From the NCBI GenBank assembly GCA_951813065.1, contig CATOTH010000010.1:186001-250000 (forward strand): a stretch of 64,000 nucleotides of DNA, written 5' to 3'. The stretch comes from an uncultured Bryobacterales bacterium (GTDB lineage Bacteria > Acidobacteriota > Terriglobia > Bryobacterales > UBA6623). Positions 24,087-34,100 of this stretch are shown in pieces; position 1 is the first letter of the stretch, and every line of letters starts with the position of its first letter. The notes under the pieces are model-generated. The model was not told the origin of the DNA. It made no database searches and saw nothing but the letters and a program-made list of their open reading frames with translations. The translations under genes were made by a program, and so were the position numbers.

Positions 24087-26030
24087 CTACGCTGCCGCGT
24101 CGCGCGACTCGATCAGCGGTGCAATCTCAGCCAGGAACTGGGCGGGAGTCTTCGTGCCGATGTTGCCTGCCCGACGATGGCGCACGGAGACTTGACCTGA
24201 TTGGGCCTCGCGCTTTCCGACCACGAGCATGTAGGGCACCTTCTGCAACTGCGCTTCGCGGATCTTGTAGCCAATCTTCTCGGTCCGCGTGTCGACCTCC
24301 GTGCGCAGCCCGGTGGCGCGCACCTGTTCCGCGACCTCGTTCGCGTAGCCGTTCTGATCGTCCGTGATTGGCAGGACGACGGTCTGGACCGGTGCCAGCC
24401 AAAGCGGGAACGCCCCGGCGTAATGCTCGATCAGCACCCCGAAGAAACGCTCCACCGAGCCCCACAGGGCCCGGTGAACCATCATCGGCTGGTGTGCCTT
24501 TCCGTCGGTTCCGATGTACTCGAGCCCGAATCGCCGCGGCAGGTTGAAATCGAACTGGACCGTGGAGAGCTGCCATGAACGCCCGATCGCGTCCACCAGC
24601 TTGATGTCGATCTTGGGCCCGTAGAACGCGGCTTCGTCCGGCATCACCTTGGCTTCGATATCGCGCTTCCGGAGCGCTTCGAACAGGCTGGTCTCCGCCA
24701 GGTTCCATTCATCGGCAGTGCCGGCGTACTTGCTGCTCTCGCCGCCGTCCCAGGTGGAGAGCTCGACTACGAACTCCGCGAACCCGAAGACCCGCAGCAC
24801 CTCCATCGCGAAGTCGACGCAGCCGATCACTTCGGACTCGACCTGCTCTGGAGTGCAGAAGATGTGCGCGTCGTCTTGCGTGAACCCTCGGACCCGCAGC
24901 AGCCCGTGCATCACTCCGGACCGCTCGTAGCGGTACACCGTGCCCAGTTCCGCGAGCCGCACCGGCAGATCCCTGTAGCTGCGCTTGTGGTTCTTGTAGA
25001 TCAGGATGTGGAACGGGCAGTTCATCGGCTTGAGCTGGTACAACGAGTCGTCCAGCTCCATCGGCTTGAACATGTCGTCCTGGTAGAACTCGGCATGTCC
25101 GGAGGTCTCCCAGAGCCCGTGCCTGGCGACATGCGGCGTCGCTACCAGGCCGTACCCGCGCTCCACGAGTTGCTCGCGCAGCCAGTCTTCCATCACGCGC
25201 CGGATGGTGCCCCCCTTGGGATGCCAGAAGATCAGGCCCGGCCCGGCCTCGTCCTGGATGCTGAATAGATCGAGCTGCTTGCCGATCTTGCGGTGGTCGC
25301 GTTTCTTGGCCTCCTCGAGCCGGTTCAGGTGCGCCTTCAGGTCCCGCTTGGAAAAGAACGCGGTTCCGTAGACGCGCTGCAGGCGCTCTCTCTTCTCGTC
25401 GCCCTTCCAGTAGGCGCCCGCCACCGAGAGCAGCTTGAACGCCTTGATCCGTCCCATCGAGGGCACGTGTGGGCCGCGGCAGAAGTCCGTGAATAGGTTG
25501 CCAGTCCTGTACACCGACACCCGGGGTTCGTCGGTCTTCTCCTCGATCAGTTCGCACTTCATGAACTCGCCATGCTCGCGGTACTCCGCCAGGGCCTCGT
25601 CGCGGGGGATCCAGACGCGCTCATTCTTGGGATCACGCTTGGCGATCTCGTGCATGCGGGCTTCGATCTTCTCCAGGTCGTCGGGAGTGAAGGGCTGTTC
25701 CCGGTACATGTCGTAGAAGAAGCCCTGCTCGGTCGGAGGGCCGACACCCAGCTTCGTCTCCGGATACAGTTCCAGGGTGGCCGCCGCCAGCAGGTGGGCC
25801 GCCGAATGCCGGTAGACTTCCAGGGCCTCCTCGTTGCGGTCGGTCAGGAATCGGATGCTGGCGTCGCTCGACAGCGGGGCCGCGAGGTCGGTTAGCTGCC
25901 CGTCGACTTCGGCCACCAGCGCGGCGCGTGCCAGGCCCGGGCTGATCCGTTCGGCCACCTCGAACGCGGTCGTGCCCGATTCGAATCCCATCTGTGTGCC
26001 GTCGGGGAGCGTGACTGAGATGTTCGGCAT
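24087..26030 (-). CDS. thrS: Threonyl-tRNA synthetase
   Basis: A 647-residue class II synthetase, the normal bacterial length. The start at 26030 gives MPNISVTLPDG, the beginning of the N-terminal TGS domain (residues 1-62); the frame is open further upstream but only within the next gene. The editing/SAD domain follows with HSAAHLL (HxxxH) and CRGPHVPS. The catalytic core has RVMEDWLREQ, LWETSGHAEFY, the zinc-site motif PMNCPFHILIY, RVRGFTQDDAHIF and GSVERFFGVLIEHYAGAFPL. The anticodon-binding domain occupies about 540-640. It charges tRNA-Thr in the cytoplasm. It is the last gene of a leftward cluster with a reductase and a CbiX-like protein (gaps 55 and 41 bases); no leader T-box is evident. 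Confidence 0.97.
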   Translation of the reverse strand: MPNISVTLPDGTQMGFESGTTAFEVAERISPGLARAALVAEVDGQLTDLAAPLSSDASIRFLTDRNEEALEVYRHSAAHLLAAATLELYPETKLGVGPPTEQGFFYDMYREQPFTPDDLEKIEARMHEIAKRDPKNERVWIPRDEALAEYREHGEFMKCELIEEKTDEPRVSVYRTGNLFTDFCRGPHVPSMGRIKAFKLLSVAGAYWKGDEKRERLQRVYGTAFFSKRDLKAHLNRLEEAKKRDHRKIGKQLDLFSIQDEAGPGLIFWHPKGGTIRRVMEDWLREQLVERGYGLVATPHVARHGLWETSGHAEFYQDDMFKPMELDDSLYQLKPMNCPFHILIYKNHKRSYRDLPVRLAELGTVYRYERSGVMHGLLRVRGFTQDDAHIFCTPEQVESEVIGCVDFAMEVLRVFGFAEFVVELSTWDGGESSKYAGTADEWNLAETSLFEALRKRDIEAKVMPDEAAFYGPKIDIKLVDAIGRSWQLSTVQFDFNLPRRFGLEYIGTDGKAHQPMMVHRALWGSVERFFGVLIEHYAGAFPLWLAPVQTVVLPITDDQNGYANEVAEQVRATGLRTEVDTRTEKIGYKIREAQLQKVPYMLVVGKREAQSGQVSVRHRRAGNIGTKTPAQFLAEIAPLIESRDAAA

Positions 26031-26085
26031 GGCTGGGTCGGGCGAGTCGCCGTGCGCGGATGCGGCGGCGGACCGCTTCAAGATT

Positions 26086-26760
26086 TCAGTATCTCTCGAA
26101 GCACTGGCGCTCGTCGGGAATGCCGGCCGCCGCGAGGCGCTCGCGCAGGTCTGAAACCATCTCGGGAGGCCCGCAGAAGTACCCATCGAGATCGCACCTT
26201 CCCGCGGTCGCCTCTTCGACGTGCGAGGTGACGCGGCCGCGCCTCCCGTTCCATTCGGGATCGTCCCGGCTGACGGTTGGCATGAGACGGAATCGCGGAT
26301 GGCGGTCTCGTAGGGCGTCGAACTCGCGGAGGTAGGCAAGCTCGTCGGCCGTCCGAGCGCCGAGCACCAGGGTCGCGTCGGCCCGGGGATTGGCCGCCAG
26401 GTGCGCAAGCAGGATGGCCCGAATCGGCGCAACGCCCGTGCCTGCCGCGAAGTACACCGCGGCCCTCCCCGCGTCATAGAGGCGCATTTTCCCTGCCGGC
26501 TCGCTGCACTCGATTGCGTCGCCCGGCTGCAAGGCGCACAGCAAGTTGCCGAACTCGCCCGCCGGGTGGATGCAGAACTCGACGCGCTGGTCTGGGCGGG
26601 GTGGCGACGCGATCGAGTAGTAGCGTTGGATCGGGGCGCCGTCGACCTCCGCCGAGAGCGCCACGTACTGGCCGGCCTCGTGAGCGAACGGCGCCTCGAA
26701 GGCGAAGTGCTTGTTGCGTCCGGTCAGGGCCCGGGATTCGATCAGGCGTAGGGTCGGCAT
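26086..26760 (-). CDS. Ferredoxin-NADP reductase-like FAD/NAD(P)-binding oxidoreductase
   Basis: A 224-residue protein from the ATG at 26758-26760; a TTG at 26772 is a weaker alternative. It is a compact ferredoxin-reductase module: the FAD site QRYYSIASPP (residues about 45-54), the phosphate-binding EFCIHPAGEFGN, the NAD(P) site FAAGTGVAPIRAIL (about 105-118) and the C-terminal FCGPPEMV with a terminal ERY. There is no 2Fe-2S domain, so it must pass electrons to a separate acceptor. Partner unknown. It lies between the CbiX-like gene and thrS in one direction, probably co-transcribed. Confidence 0.88.
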   Translation of the reverse strand: MPTLRLIESRALTGRNKHFAFEAPFAHEAGQYVALSAEVDGAPIQRYYSIASPPRPDQRVEFCIHPAGEFGNLLCALQPGDAIECSEPAGKMRLYDAGRAAVYFAAGTGVAPIRAILLAHLAANPRADATLVLGARTADELAYLREFDALRDRHPRFRLMPTVSRDDPEWNGRRGRVTSHVEEATAGRCDLDGYFCGPPEMVSDLRERLAAAGIPDERQCFERY

Positions 26761-26801
26761 CGACTCGTCCAATTGTCGACCAGTCCGCGGGCCGTTGCCG
26801 C

Positions 26802-27218
26802 TTAGCGGCCAGCGGCGTCGGCCAATTCGTCTTCGCCAGACCGCAGCATGGCGCGGGCGCGGGAAGCGAGGATGCCGGCAAGATCCGGATGCCCGTCCAG
26901 CGGCGGCGACGCTTCCACGGTCATGCCGGGATGCTCGGACCTCACATCGGCCAGCAGGCGCGGCAGGTCCTCGGTGAGATGTCGCCCCATGGTGAGGAAG
27001 TACGGTGTGACCAGGACGTGGCTGATGCCCTCGGCCGCGAGTTGCGAGACGGCCTCGGCCAGCGTCGGTTCCGACAGTTCCAGAAATGCAGCGCGGTACG
27101 ATGGCATGCCGGCCCGACGGGAGGCTTCCCGAGCCACGGCCCGAACCGCATTGTTAGCCGCCGTCACGCGCGAGCCGTGCGCGAACACGACGAGCCCGAT
27201 GTTTTCGCTGTCCGGCAA
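26802..27218 (-). CDS. CbiX-like sirohydrochlorin chelatase
   Basis: A 138-residue protein. The best start is the TTG at 27216-27218, preceded by GAGAG six bases upstream, giving (M)PDSENIGLVVFAHGSR. The CbiX signature VVFAHGSR is complete. A second conserved block is HVLVTPYFLTMGRHLTEDLP, with the GRH histidine used in metal coordination, and EASPPLDGHPDLAGIL follows. The length matches single-domain CbiX proteins that insert Co2+ or Fe2+ into sirohydrochlorin; no other cobalamin or sirohaem gene is near, so the pathway is inferred from family only. The gene is head-to-head with the symporter, start codons 18 bases apart, so each promoter must lie within the other's transcribed or coding region. 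Confidence 0.85.
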   Translation of the reverse strand: MPDSENIGLVVFAHGSRVTAANNAVRAVAREASRRAGMPSYRAAFLELSEPTLAEAVSQLAAEGISHVLVTPYFLTMGRHLTEDLPRLLADVRSEHPGMTVEASPPLDGHPDLAGILASRARAMLRSGEDELADAAGR

Positions 27219-27236
27219 GCTATACTCTCGATTCCA

Positions 27237-28820
27237 ATGGATGCCTTCATTATCACTGCCTACTTCCTCGCCGTTTTCGGCATAGGCTTCTATCACTCCC
27301 GCAACAAGAAAACGACGACGGACTACTTCCTCGCGGGCAAGCACATCGGCTGGTTTGCTGTTGGCGCCACGCTGTTCGCGACCAACATCGGCAGCGAGCA
27401 CGTGATTGGCCTGGCTGGCTCGGGAGCCTCGAGCGGCTTGGCAGTGGGCACGTACGAGTGGTCGGCGAGCTTCTGCCTCCTCCTGCTGGCCTGGGTGTTC
27501 CTTCCGCAGTACCTGCGGAGCGGAGTCTTCACGATGCCCGAATTCCTGGAGAAGCGCTTCAGCCCGGGCTGCCGCTGGTACCTGACGACTGTCTCCCTGC
27601 TCGCCTACGTGCTGACCAAGATTTCGGTCGCATTGTTTGCTGCGGGGATTCTGACGCGGGAAATCTTCGGCTGGGATTACATGACGACCGCCGTGCTCCT
27701 CGTGATTGCGACCGGCATCTACACCATCACGGGAGGCTTGTCCGCCGTCATCTACACGGACCTGCTGCAGGCTTTCATCATGATCGGCGGCTCGGCGTTG
27801 CTGACCTGGATCGGCCTGAGCGAGGCCGGTGGGTTCGCAGGGCTGCGGGAAGCGCTCCCGGATGACTTCTTCCATATCGTCAAGGACATCAACCACGCCG
27901 AGTATCCCTGGCTGGGAACTACGCTGGGAACCATCATTCTCGGTACCTGGTACTGGTGCACGGACCAGGTGATTGTCCAGAAGGCGCTTTGCGCCCGCAA
28001 CCTGCCCCAGGCGCAAGGCGGCGCGATTTTCGCATCCAGCCTCAAGATCCTCCCCGTCTTCATCCTCGTGCTGCCCGGTCTGATCGCGCGGGCGCTCTGG
28101 CCCGGCGAAGCCACGGGCGACACCGCCTTTCCCCTGATGGTGCAGCGGCTCCTGCCGCCGGGAATGTCCGGGTTGATGGTGGCCGCGCTGCTGGCAGCAC
28201 TGATGTCGTCGCTCAGTGGCGTCTTGAATTCGTGCTCGACGCTGGTGACCATGGACATCTACAAGAAGCTGCACCCAGAGGCCAGCGAGAGGCGCCTGGT
28301 GTATGTCGGGCGACTGATGACGGCCCTGGTCGTCCTCGTCGGAATTCTCTGGATTCCGATGATCCGTTACCTCAGCGGGGAGGTGTATCAATACATGCAG
28401 AGCGTCCAGGCCTACATCGGCGCTCCCATCACGGCGACCTTCGTACTCGGCATCCTGTGGAAAGGCGGCACGTCCCGGGCCGCGCTGATGACGTTGATCG
28501 TGGGCGGTCTGGCCGGTGCCGGCCGCTTCGCCCTCGACATCCTGCACAAGGCCTACGGCATGGACCTCGGCGCGCTTAACGCGGTCGTGGAGATCCCGTT
28601 TCTCAACTACAGCTGCGGGGTGTTCGTCGGCTGCCTGGTTCTCTTCTGGGCTGTCAGCAAGGTGAGCGAGAAGCCGGTGGCTGCCCAGGTGGCGCAGTTG
28701 ACCATCGCCTTCGGCGAGCGGGCGCGGACCGGCGGGGAAGGCGTGACCGACAAGCTGCTGCTCGGATTCTCGACGGCTATAGCGGTGGCCGTGCTGGCGC
28801 TGTGGTTCAACTTCCGCTAG
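27237..28820 (+). CDS. Sodium/solute symporter, SGLT-like (SSS family)
   Basis: A 527-residue membrane protein starting at the ATG at 27237 (MDAFIITAYFLAVFGIG). About fourteen hydrophobic segments are visible. Family motifs: TTTDYFLAGKHIGWFAVGAT, LFATNIGSEHVIGLAGSGA, GGLSAVIYTDLLQAFIMIGG and TYWYWCTDQ-like GTWYWCTDQVIVQKAL. These are the signatures of the sodium/glucose (SLC5) subgroup, found in bacteria next to carbohydrate-handling genes. It would import a sugar or related polyol with Na+. The reading frame is open far upstream of 27237, but that stretch overlaps the CbiX gene and is not transporter-like. Confidence 0.93.
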   Translation: MDAFIITAYFLAVFGIGFYHSRNKKTTTDYFLAGKHIGWFAVGATLFATNIGSEHVIGLAGSGASSGLAVGTYEWSASFCLLLLAWVFLPQYLRSGVFTMPEFLEKRFSPGCRWYLTTVSLLAYVLTKISVALFAAGILTREIFGWDYMTTAVLLVIATGIYTITGGLSAVIYTDLLQAFIMIGGSALLTWIGLSEAGGFAGLREALPDDFFHIVKDINHAEYPWLGTTLGTIILGTWYWCTDQVIVQKALCARNLPQAQGGAIFASSLKILPVFILVLPGLIARALWPGEATGDTAFPLMVQRLLPPGMSGLMVAALLAALMSSLSGVLNSCSTLVTMDIYKKLHPEASERRLVYVGRLMTALVVLVGILWIPMIRYLSGEVYQYMQSVQAYIGAPITATFVLGILWKGGTSRAALMTLIVGGLAGAGRFALDILHKAYGMDLGALNAVVEIPFLNYSCGVFVGCLVLFWAVSKVSEKPVAAQVAQLTIAFGERARTGGEGVTDKLLLGFSTAIAVAVLALWFNFR

Positions 28821-28828
28821 GCCGAACG

Positions 28829-28852
28829 CGCCCTGGCGGCTGCGCCGGGGCG
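28829..28852. terminator. Possible bidirectional terminator hairpin
   Basis: CGCCCTGGC and GCCGGGGCG form a nine-base stem with one G-U type pair around a six-base loop. It sits between the convergent stops of the symporter gene (28820) and the SDR gene (28861). No T-run follows on either strand. Confidence 0.45.
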
Positions 28853-28860
28853 GGGAAACG

Positions 28861-29604
28861 CTAGAGCGTGCGCAGGTGGAAGCCTCCGTCGACGTCAAGC
28901 ACTTGGCCAGCCGCGTAGTCAAGAGCGCCGTCGGCAATTGCCCGAACCGCTTTGGCGATGTCCTCCGGCCGCCCGAGCCGCCCCTGGGGGAGTAATCCGT
29001 CCGCCGCCAGCTTCTCGTACTTGGCCAATACAGGCGCGACCATGTCCGTTGCGATGATCCCCGGCCGGATCTCGAACACGCCGATGCCCTCGCCGGCCAG
29101 CCGGCTCGCGTACAACTGCGCTGCCATGCTGAGTCCCGCCTTCGACACGCAGTACTCGCCCCGGTTCACGGACGCGGTGTAGGAGGAAATCGAGGTGACG
29201 AACACGATCCGGCCTGTGCCGGCCTCTCGCATGAGCCTCGCCACGGACTGCGTGAGGAAATATGGTCCCCGCAGATTGGCGTCCAGCACTTCCTCGAAGC
29301 TCTCCTCGGTGGCGTCCAGGATGTCGTTCCGCTCGCGCGGAGCCATGCCGGCGTTGTTCACGAGAAGCTCGACCCGCCCGTACTCGGTCCGCACATAGTC
29401 CACCAGCGACTCCCGGTCCGACCGGGACGCGGAATCCATCTGGACGATCGCGGCGCCGCATTCGCGAGCCAGGCTCTCGGCGGCAGCGAGATTGCCGCGG
29501 TACGTGCCGATCACTCGATGGGTTCTGGCCAGTTCGATAGCGACAGCGCGACCGATCCCGCGGCTCGCGCCCGTCACAACAGCGATTGGTTTCTTTGTCT
29601 GCAT
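28861..29604 (-). CDS. Short-chain dehydrogenase/reductase (FabG-like)
   Basis: A 247-residue classical SDR. Nucleotide motif VTGASRGIGRAVAIELA (residues 9-25), the structural NNAG motif (LLVNNAGMAPRER), the catalytic Ser in VTSISSYTAS and the Tyr/Lys pair in GEYCVSKAGLSM, then RPGIIATDMV. The C-terminus (AAGQVLDVDGGFHLRTL) is typical of 3-oxoacyl-ACP reductase-like enzymes, many of which act on sugars or polyols rather than fatty acids. It is the last gene of a five-gene leftward operon with a permease, a deacetylase and a PSCyt1/DUF1501 pair, 64 bases after the DUF1501 stop, which favours a role in catabolism of whatever that operon handles. Confidence 0.92.
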   Translation of the reverse strand: MQTKKPIAVVTGASRGIGRAVAIELARTHRVIGTYRGNLAAAESLARECGAAIVQMDSASRSDRESLVDYVRTEYGRVELLVNNAGMAPRERNDILDATEESFEEVLDANLRGPYFLTQSVARLMREAGTGRIVFVTSISSYTASVNRGEYCVSKAGLSMAAQLYASRLAGEGIGVFEIRPGIIATDMVAPVLAKYEKLAADGLLPQGRLGRPEDIAKAVRAIADGALDYAAGQVLDVDGGFHLRTL

Positions 29605-29668
29605 TGCTCAGAGTTATTCCGTGGGCCGACCTGCTGCCGCCGTACGGATAGCCGGACGGGTTGCGCTT

Positions 29669-31102
29669 CTAGGCGAGCACCGGCTGCACGACCTCGCCAT
29701 GCACGTCCGTGAGTCGGAAGTGCCGGCCTTGGTACTTGAATGTCAGTCTCTTGTGGTCCACGCCCAGCAGGTGCAGCATGGTGGCGTGCAGGTCGTGCAC
29801 GCTCACCGGGTCGGCGGCGAGGTTGTAGGAGTAATCGTCGGTTGCCCCATGTGTCACCCCGCCCTGGATCCCTCCGCCGGCCAGCCAGATGGAAAAGCAC
29901 CGCGGGTGGTGGTCGCGCCCATAGTCCTGTGCGGTGAGCTTGCCCTGGCAGTACACTGTCCGTCCGAATTCGCCTCCCCAGACCACCAGCGTGTCGTCGA
30001 GCAGGCCACGCTGCTCGAGGTCCTTGACCAGGGCGGCCGAGGCCTGGTCCGTCTGGGAGCACTTCTGAGCGAGACGATTGGGAAGGTTTCCGTGATGGTC
30101 CCAGCCGCGATGGAACAGTTGCACGCAGCGCACCCCGCGTTCGACGAGGCGCCGGGCGAGCAGGCAGTTGCTGGCGTAGGACCCCGGTGTGCGCGAGTCT
30201 TTGCCGTACATCTCGAAGATGCCTTCGGGCTCGGACGAGAGATCCGTCAGTTCCGGCACGGATGCTTGCATGCGGTACGCCATTTCGTACTGCGCGATAC
30301 GGTTTTCGATCTCGGGGTCGCCGTACTCGTCGAAGCGGACCCGATTCAGCGCCGACAGGTCCTCGAGATACCGGCGCCGGTCTTCGCGCGAGAAGCCCTC
30401 GGGATCGTTCAGGTACAGCACGGGCTCTCGTCCGGCACGGAACTTGACGGCTTGGTGCCTCGTCGGCAGGAACCCGCTGCCCCAGAGTCGCGAATACAGT
30501 GGCTGCCCGCCGCTGCCCTGCGAAACCATCACGACGAAGGCTGGCAGACTGCTGCTCTCGCTCCCGAGACCGTACGAGAGCCACGACCCCAGGCTTGGCC
30601 GTCCGGCCAGTTGGTGCCCGGTCTGCAGGTACGTGATGGCAGGATCGTGATTGATCTGCTCGGTGTGCATTGACCGGACGATTGCGATCTTGTCCGCGAT
30701 CGACGCGGTGTATGGGAGCAGCTCACTGATCTCCTGCCCTGACTCTCCGTGACGGGAGAAAGCGAACTTCGACGGGGCAACCGGGAAGCTGACTTGCGCC
30801 GCCGTCATGCCAGTCAGGCGTTGGTTGCCGCGGATCGAGTCGGGCAGTTCGGTCCCCTGGTGCTCGAGGAGTCCCGGCTTGGGATCGAAGAGATCCATTT
30901 GCGACGGGCCGCCTGACTGGAACAGGTAGATCACCCGCTTGGCACGCGGCGCGAAATGCGGGACCCTCGGGAAACCATCCTGACCGTCCGCCGCTCCGAG
31001 ATCGCTTGCCAGCAGGTTCGAGAGCGTCGCGATCCCAAGGCCCGCAGCCGACCGCGAGAAGAAGTGCCTCCGAGTCAGGTCGAGATTCGGTTCATGCGTC
31101 AT
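29669..31102 (-). CDS. DUF1501 family protein, Tat-exported
   Basis: A 477-residue protein with start MTHEPNLDLTRRHFFSRSAA, a clear twin-arginine signal. DUF1501 signatures: YLFQSGGPSQMDLFDPKPGL near residue 60, FHRGWDHHGNLP, VVWGGEFGRTVYCQGK and YGRDHHPRCFSIWLAGGG. Unlike the protein at 1968-3434 it keeps WDHHG rather than WDQHN, so the putative metal-ligand set differs between the two paralogues. It lies three bases downstream of its PSCyt1/LamG partner and is presumed to act with it outside the cytoplasm; no substrate is established for the family. Confidence 0.93.
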   Translation of the reverse strand: MTHEPNLDLTRRHFFSRSAAGLGIATLSNLLASDLGAADGQDGFPRVPHFAPRAKRVIYLFQSGGPSQMDLFDPKPGLLEHQGTELPDSIRGNQRLTGMTAAQVSFPVAPSKFAFSRHGESGQEISELLPYTASIADKIAIVRSMHTEQINHDPAITYLQTGHQLAGRPSLGSWLSYGLGSESSSLPAFVVMVSQGSGGQPLYSRLWGSGFLPTRHQAVKFRAGREPVLYLNDPEGFSREDRRRYLEDLSALNRVRFDEYGDPEIENRIAQYEMAYRMQASVPELTDLSSEPEGIFEMYGKDSRTPGSYASNCLLARRLVERGVRCVQLFHRGWDHHGNLPNRLAQKCSQTDQASAALVKDLEQRGLLDDTLVVWGGEFGRTVYCQGKLTAQDYGRDHHPRCFSIWLAGGGIQGGVTHGATDDYSYNLAADPVSVHDLHATMLHLLGVDHKRLTFKYQGRHFRLTDVHGEVVQPVLA

Positions 31103-31105
31103 TGG

Positions 31106-34100
31106 CTACTCCCGGGTGATTGTCTCGTCCAGATTCAGCAGCATGCTGGCGACTGCCGTGTAGGCAGCGAGTTCGGGCGCTTCGATCGACTCGTCCCGCT
31201 CTTGTTCTCCTGCTGTCAGATACTTCTCGGCGTCTTCCGGGTCGGTCTGGTAGCGGTCGCGGTAGCGGTTCAGGCTGGCGCGGAGGATCTCGGCCTCGGC
31301 ATCGCCGGGCTCCCGCGCCGTGGCGAGCAGGAACCCGTATTGCAAGCGATCGTCGTCGCTCGCGCCTCCCTCGCGGATCATCCTCTCCGCGTACAGGCGC
31401 GCCGCCTCCGTGTAGGTGGGGTCGTTCATCAGGTTGAGGGCCTGGATCGGTGTGTTCGTGCGGACTTCATGCACGACGCAGGTCTCGCGGGGGGCTGCGT
31501 CGAAAGCGAGCATGGCCGGCGGTCCCAGCGTGCGCTTCCAGAACGTGTACAGGCTTCGCCGGTAGAGATCGTTGCCGTGATCGTTCTCGTAGGCCTTCCA
31601 GTTCGACAGCTCCTTCCACAGCCCGCTCGGTTGGTAGGGCTTGACGGACGGGCCGCCCGACTCAGCCGAGAGCAGGCCCGCGATGGCCAGGGCCTGGTCC
31701 CGGATTGACTCGGCGGCCAATCGCTGCCGTGGCGCGCGCGCCAGCAGAAGGTTCTCGGGATCGCGTTGGAGCAGGTCGGGCCTCACTTTCGACGACTGCC
31801 GGTAGGTGGCGCTGGTCACGATGGTCCGCAGCAGCGCCTTGACGTCCCAGCCGCTCTCGATGAAGTCTCGGGCCAACCAGTCGAGCAGTTCCGGGTGCGT
31901 GGGGGCTGCGCCCTGCGAACCGAAATCCTCCACGGTTGCGACGATTCCACGTCCGAAGAGTTGTTGCCAGAAGCGGTTCACCGTGACTCGTGCCGTTAGC
32001 GGATGAGAGGGGTCCGTGAGCCACTGGGCCAGGCCCAGCCGATTGTTCGGGACGCCTGCCGGCAGCGGCGGCAGGGTGGCCGGCAGGCCGGGACCGACCT
32101 GTTCCCGCGGCGCGTCGAAGGATCCGCGGAACAGGAAATGTGTGGGACGCAAGTCGCGCCGCTCCTCCATCACCATCACGGTCGGAAGCGACGCGAGGAA
32201 GTCCTCCCGCTCCAGGCGGAGATCGCGGAGCTCGGTCCAGGTTGCGGTGGCCGCGCCGGCCGCCGGCGTCTCCAGGAATGCCCGGCGCAGTTTCCGCTGC
32301 TGTGCGGCCGTGCGGCGCTCGCGAGGGAGCGCGGCGATCTGGGAGGGGGTCTCGGCGACCGCGATGACGCCCGCCTCCTCGGCGCTGAGCGCGCGCGAAT
32401 AGACTCGGGCGTCGTCGATCAGGCCTTCGAAACGGTCATCCGGGCCCGGGCCGTGGCCGATGCGCAGAGGCTCGGCGATCTTCGTCGAATTCAGGGATTC
32501 GTCGATGAGCGAGCGTGTCGCGACCTGGCGGCCATTGACATAGAGCAGCATTCCTGCCGTCGTGCGCGTGCCGTCGTAGACACCCGCGACATGGGTCCAT
32601 TTGTCGAGCGGGATGGACGCTTCGGACTCGACCCGCATGCGGTCCGAGATGCTGGACGTGTCGATCCGGAACTGCAGCTTGCTGTCGACCAGGAACAGCC
32701 CGTAGCCCTTGGGACCGGCAGCGTTGTACCGGGCCAGGATGCCGCCGGTCTTCGCGGCCGGCCGGATCCATGCCGACAGGGTGAACGGGTCGTAGAAATC
32801 GAAATTGGCGATGTTTCCGAGGTCGAAGAAGCGGTTTCCGTCCAGCTTTGCCGCCCGGCCATGCCGACCCTCCGCGCCGCTATGGGAGGCCTCGAACGTC
32901 CGCCGCGCGACCAGCCGCTCGGAAAATGTCCACGGCTCGGGACTGGCCTGGACACTGTCCACAGTCATGGCTGCGTCGATTTCTTGCTGCCGACCCTCCA
33001 ACGCCTCTTCCAGCCGCGCGATCCGCCCGCCGAGCGCGTCAAGGTGCGCTCGTTGCTCGCGCGTCGGCGCGCGCACGATCGGCGGCGTGTTCCCGAACTT
33101 GTAATAGCGGCCGCGGTCGGAAACGTTGTTGAAGAATGCGAAGAACTGATAGAACTCCCTCTGCGAGATCGGGTCGTACTTGTGATCGTGGCACCGGGCG
33201 CAGCCCATCGTCAGGCCGAGCCAAACGGTGGACGTCGTTTCGAGACGGTCGACGGCGTACTCGACCTGGTATTCGTCCGGGTCCGTGCCGTTTTCCGCGT
33301 TGCCCCGGTGGTTGCGGTTGAAACCGGTCGCAATCCGCTGCGACAGCGTGGGATTCGGCAACAGGTCGCCGGCGAGTTGCTCGACCGTGAAGCGGTCGAA
33401 AGGCATGTTGGCGTTGAAGGCTTCGATCACCCAGTCGCGCCACCGCCACATGTCGCGCTCCTGATCGTTCTGGTAGCCGTTCGTGTCGGCGTAGCGAGCG
33501 GCCTCCAGCCAGCGGAAAGCCATGCGCTCGCCGAAGCGGGGTGACGCGAGCAGGCGCTCGACCACCTGCTCGTACGCCGCGGGGGACGGGTTGCCGAGAA
33601 ACTCGCCCACCTCGGCCGGCGCGGGAGGCAGACCGGTGAGATCCAAGGTGACTCTCCGCAGCAGCGTTGCCTTGTCCGCTGGCTCGGAGGGCTCGATACC
33701 CTCTTCGCGAAGCCGCGCGAGCACGAAGCGATCCACTGGGTTGACTGCCCCGGAATCACTGCCCGGGCTACCGACGTCAGCCTTTCTCGGTGGCTCGAAT
33801 GCCCAGTGGCCGGACCACGAAGCGCCCTCTTGCACCCAGGCCCTCAGTGTTGCGATCTGCGCTGAGGTCAGTTCCGCATGGCCCATCGAGGCCGGTGGCA
33901 TCCGGCGGCTTGGATCGGCATCTTCCACGCGCCGAATCAGCTCGCTCTGCTCCGGCTTTCCGCGGACGACTGCGAAGCCGCCACCGGCAAGCGGGGCGAA
34001 TGCGCCTTCCTCGTTGTCAAGGCGCAAGGGCGACAGCCGCGTCTCCTTGTCCGGGCCGTGGCAGGCGTAGCACCGATCCGAGAGGATCGGCCGCACGTCG

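Noticed and set aside
26514..27236. N-terminal extension of the symporter frame
   Set aside because: The extension is Arg/Pro-rich, overlaps the reductase and CbiX genes, and the transporter fold begins only at 27237.
32003..33544. 513-codon rightward open frame
   Set aside because: Antisense to the PSCyt1/LamG gene; no recognisable domain and no ribosome binding site.
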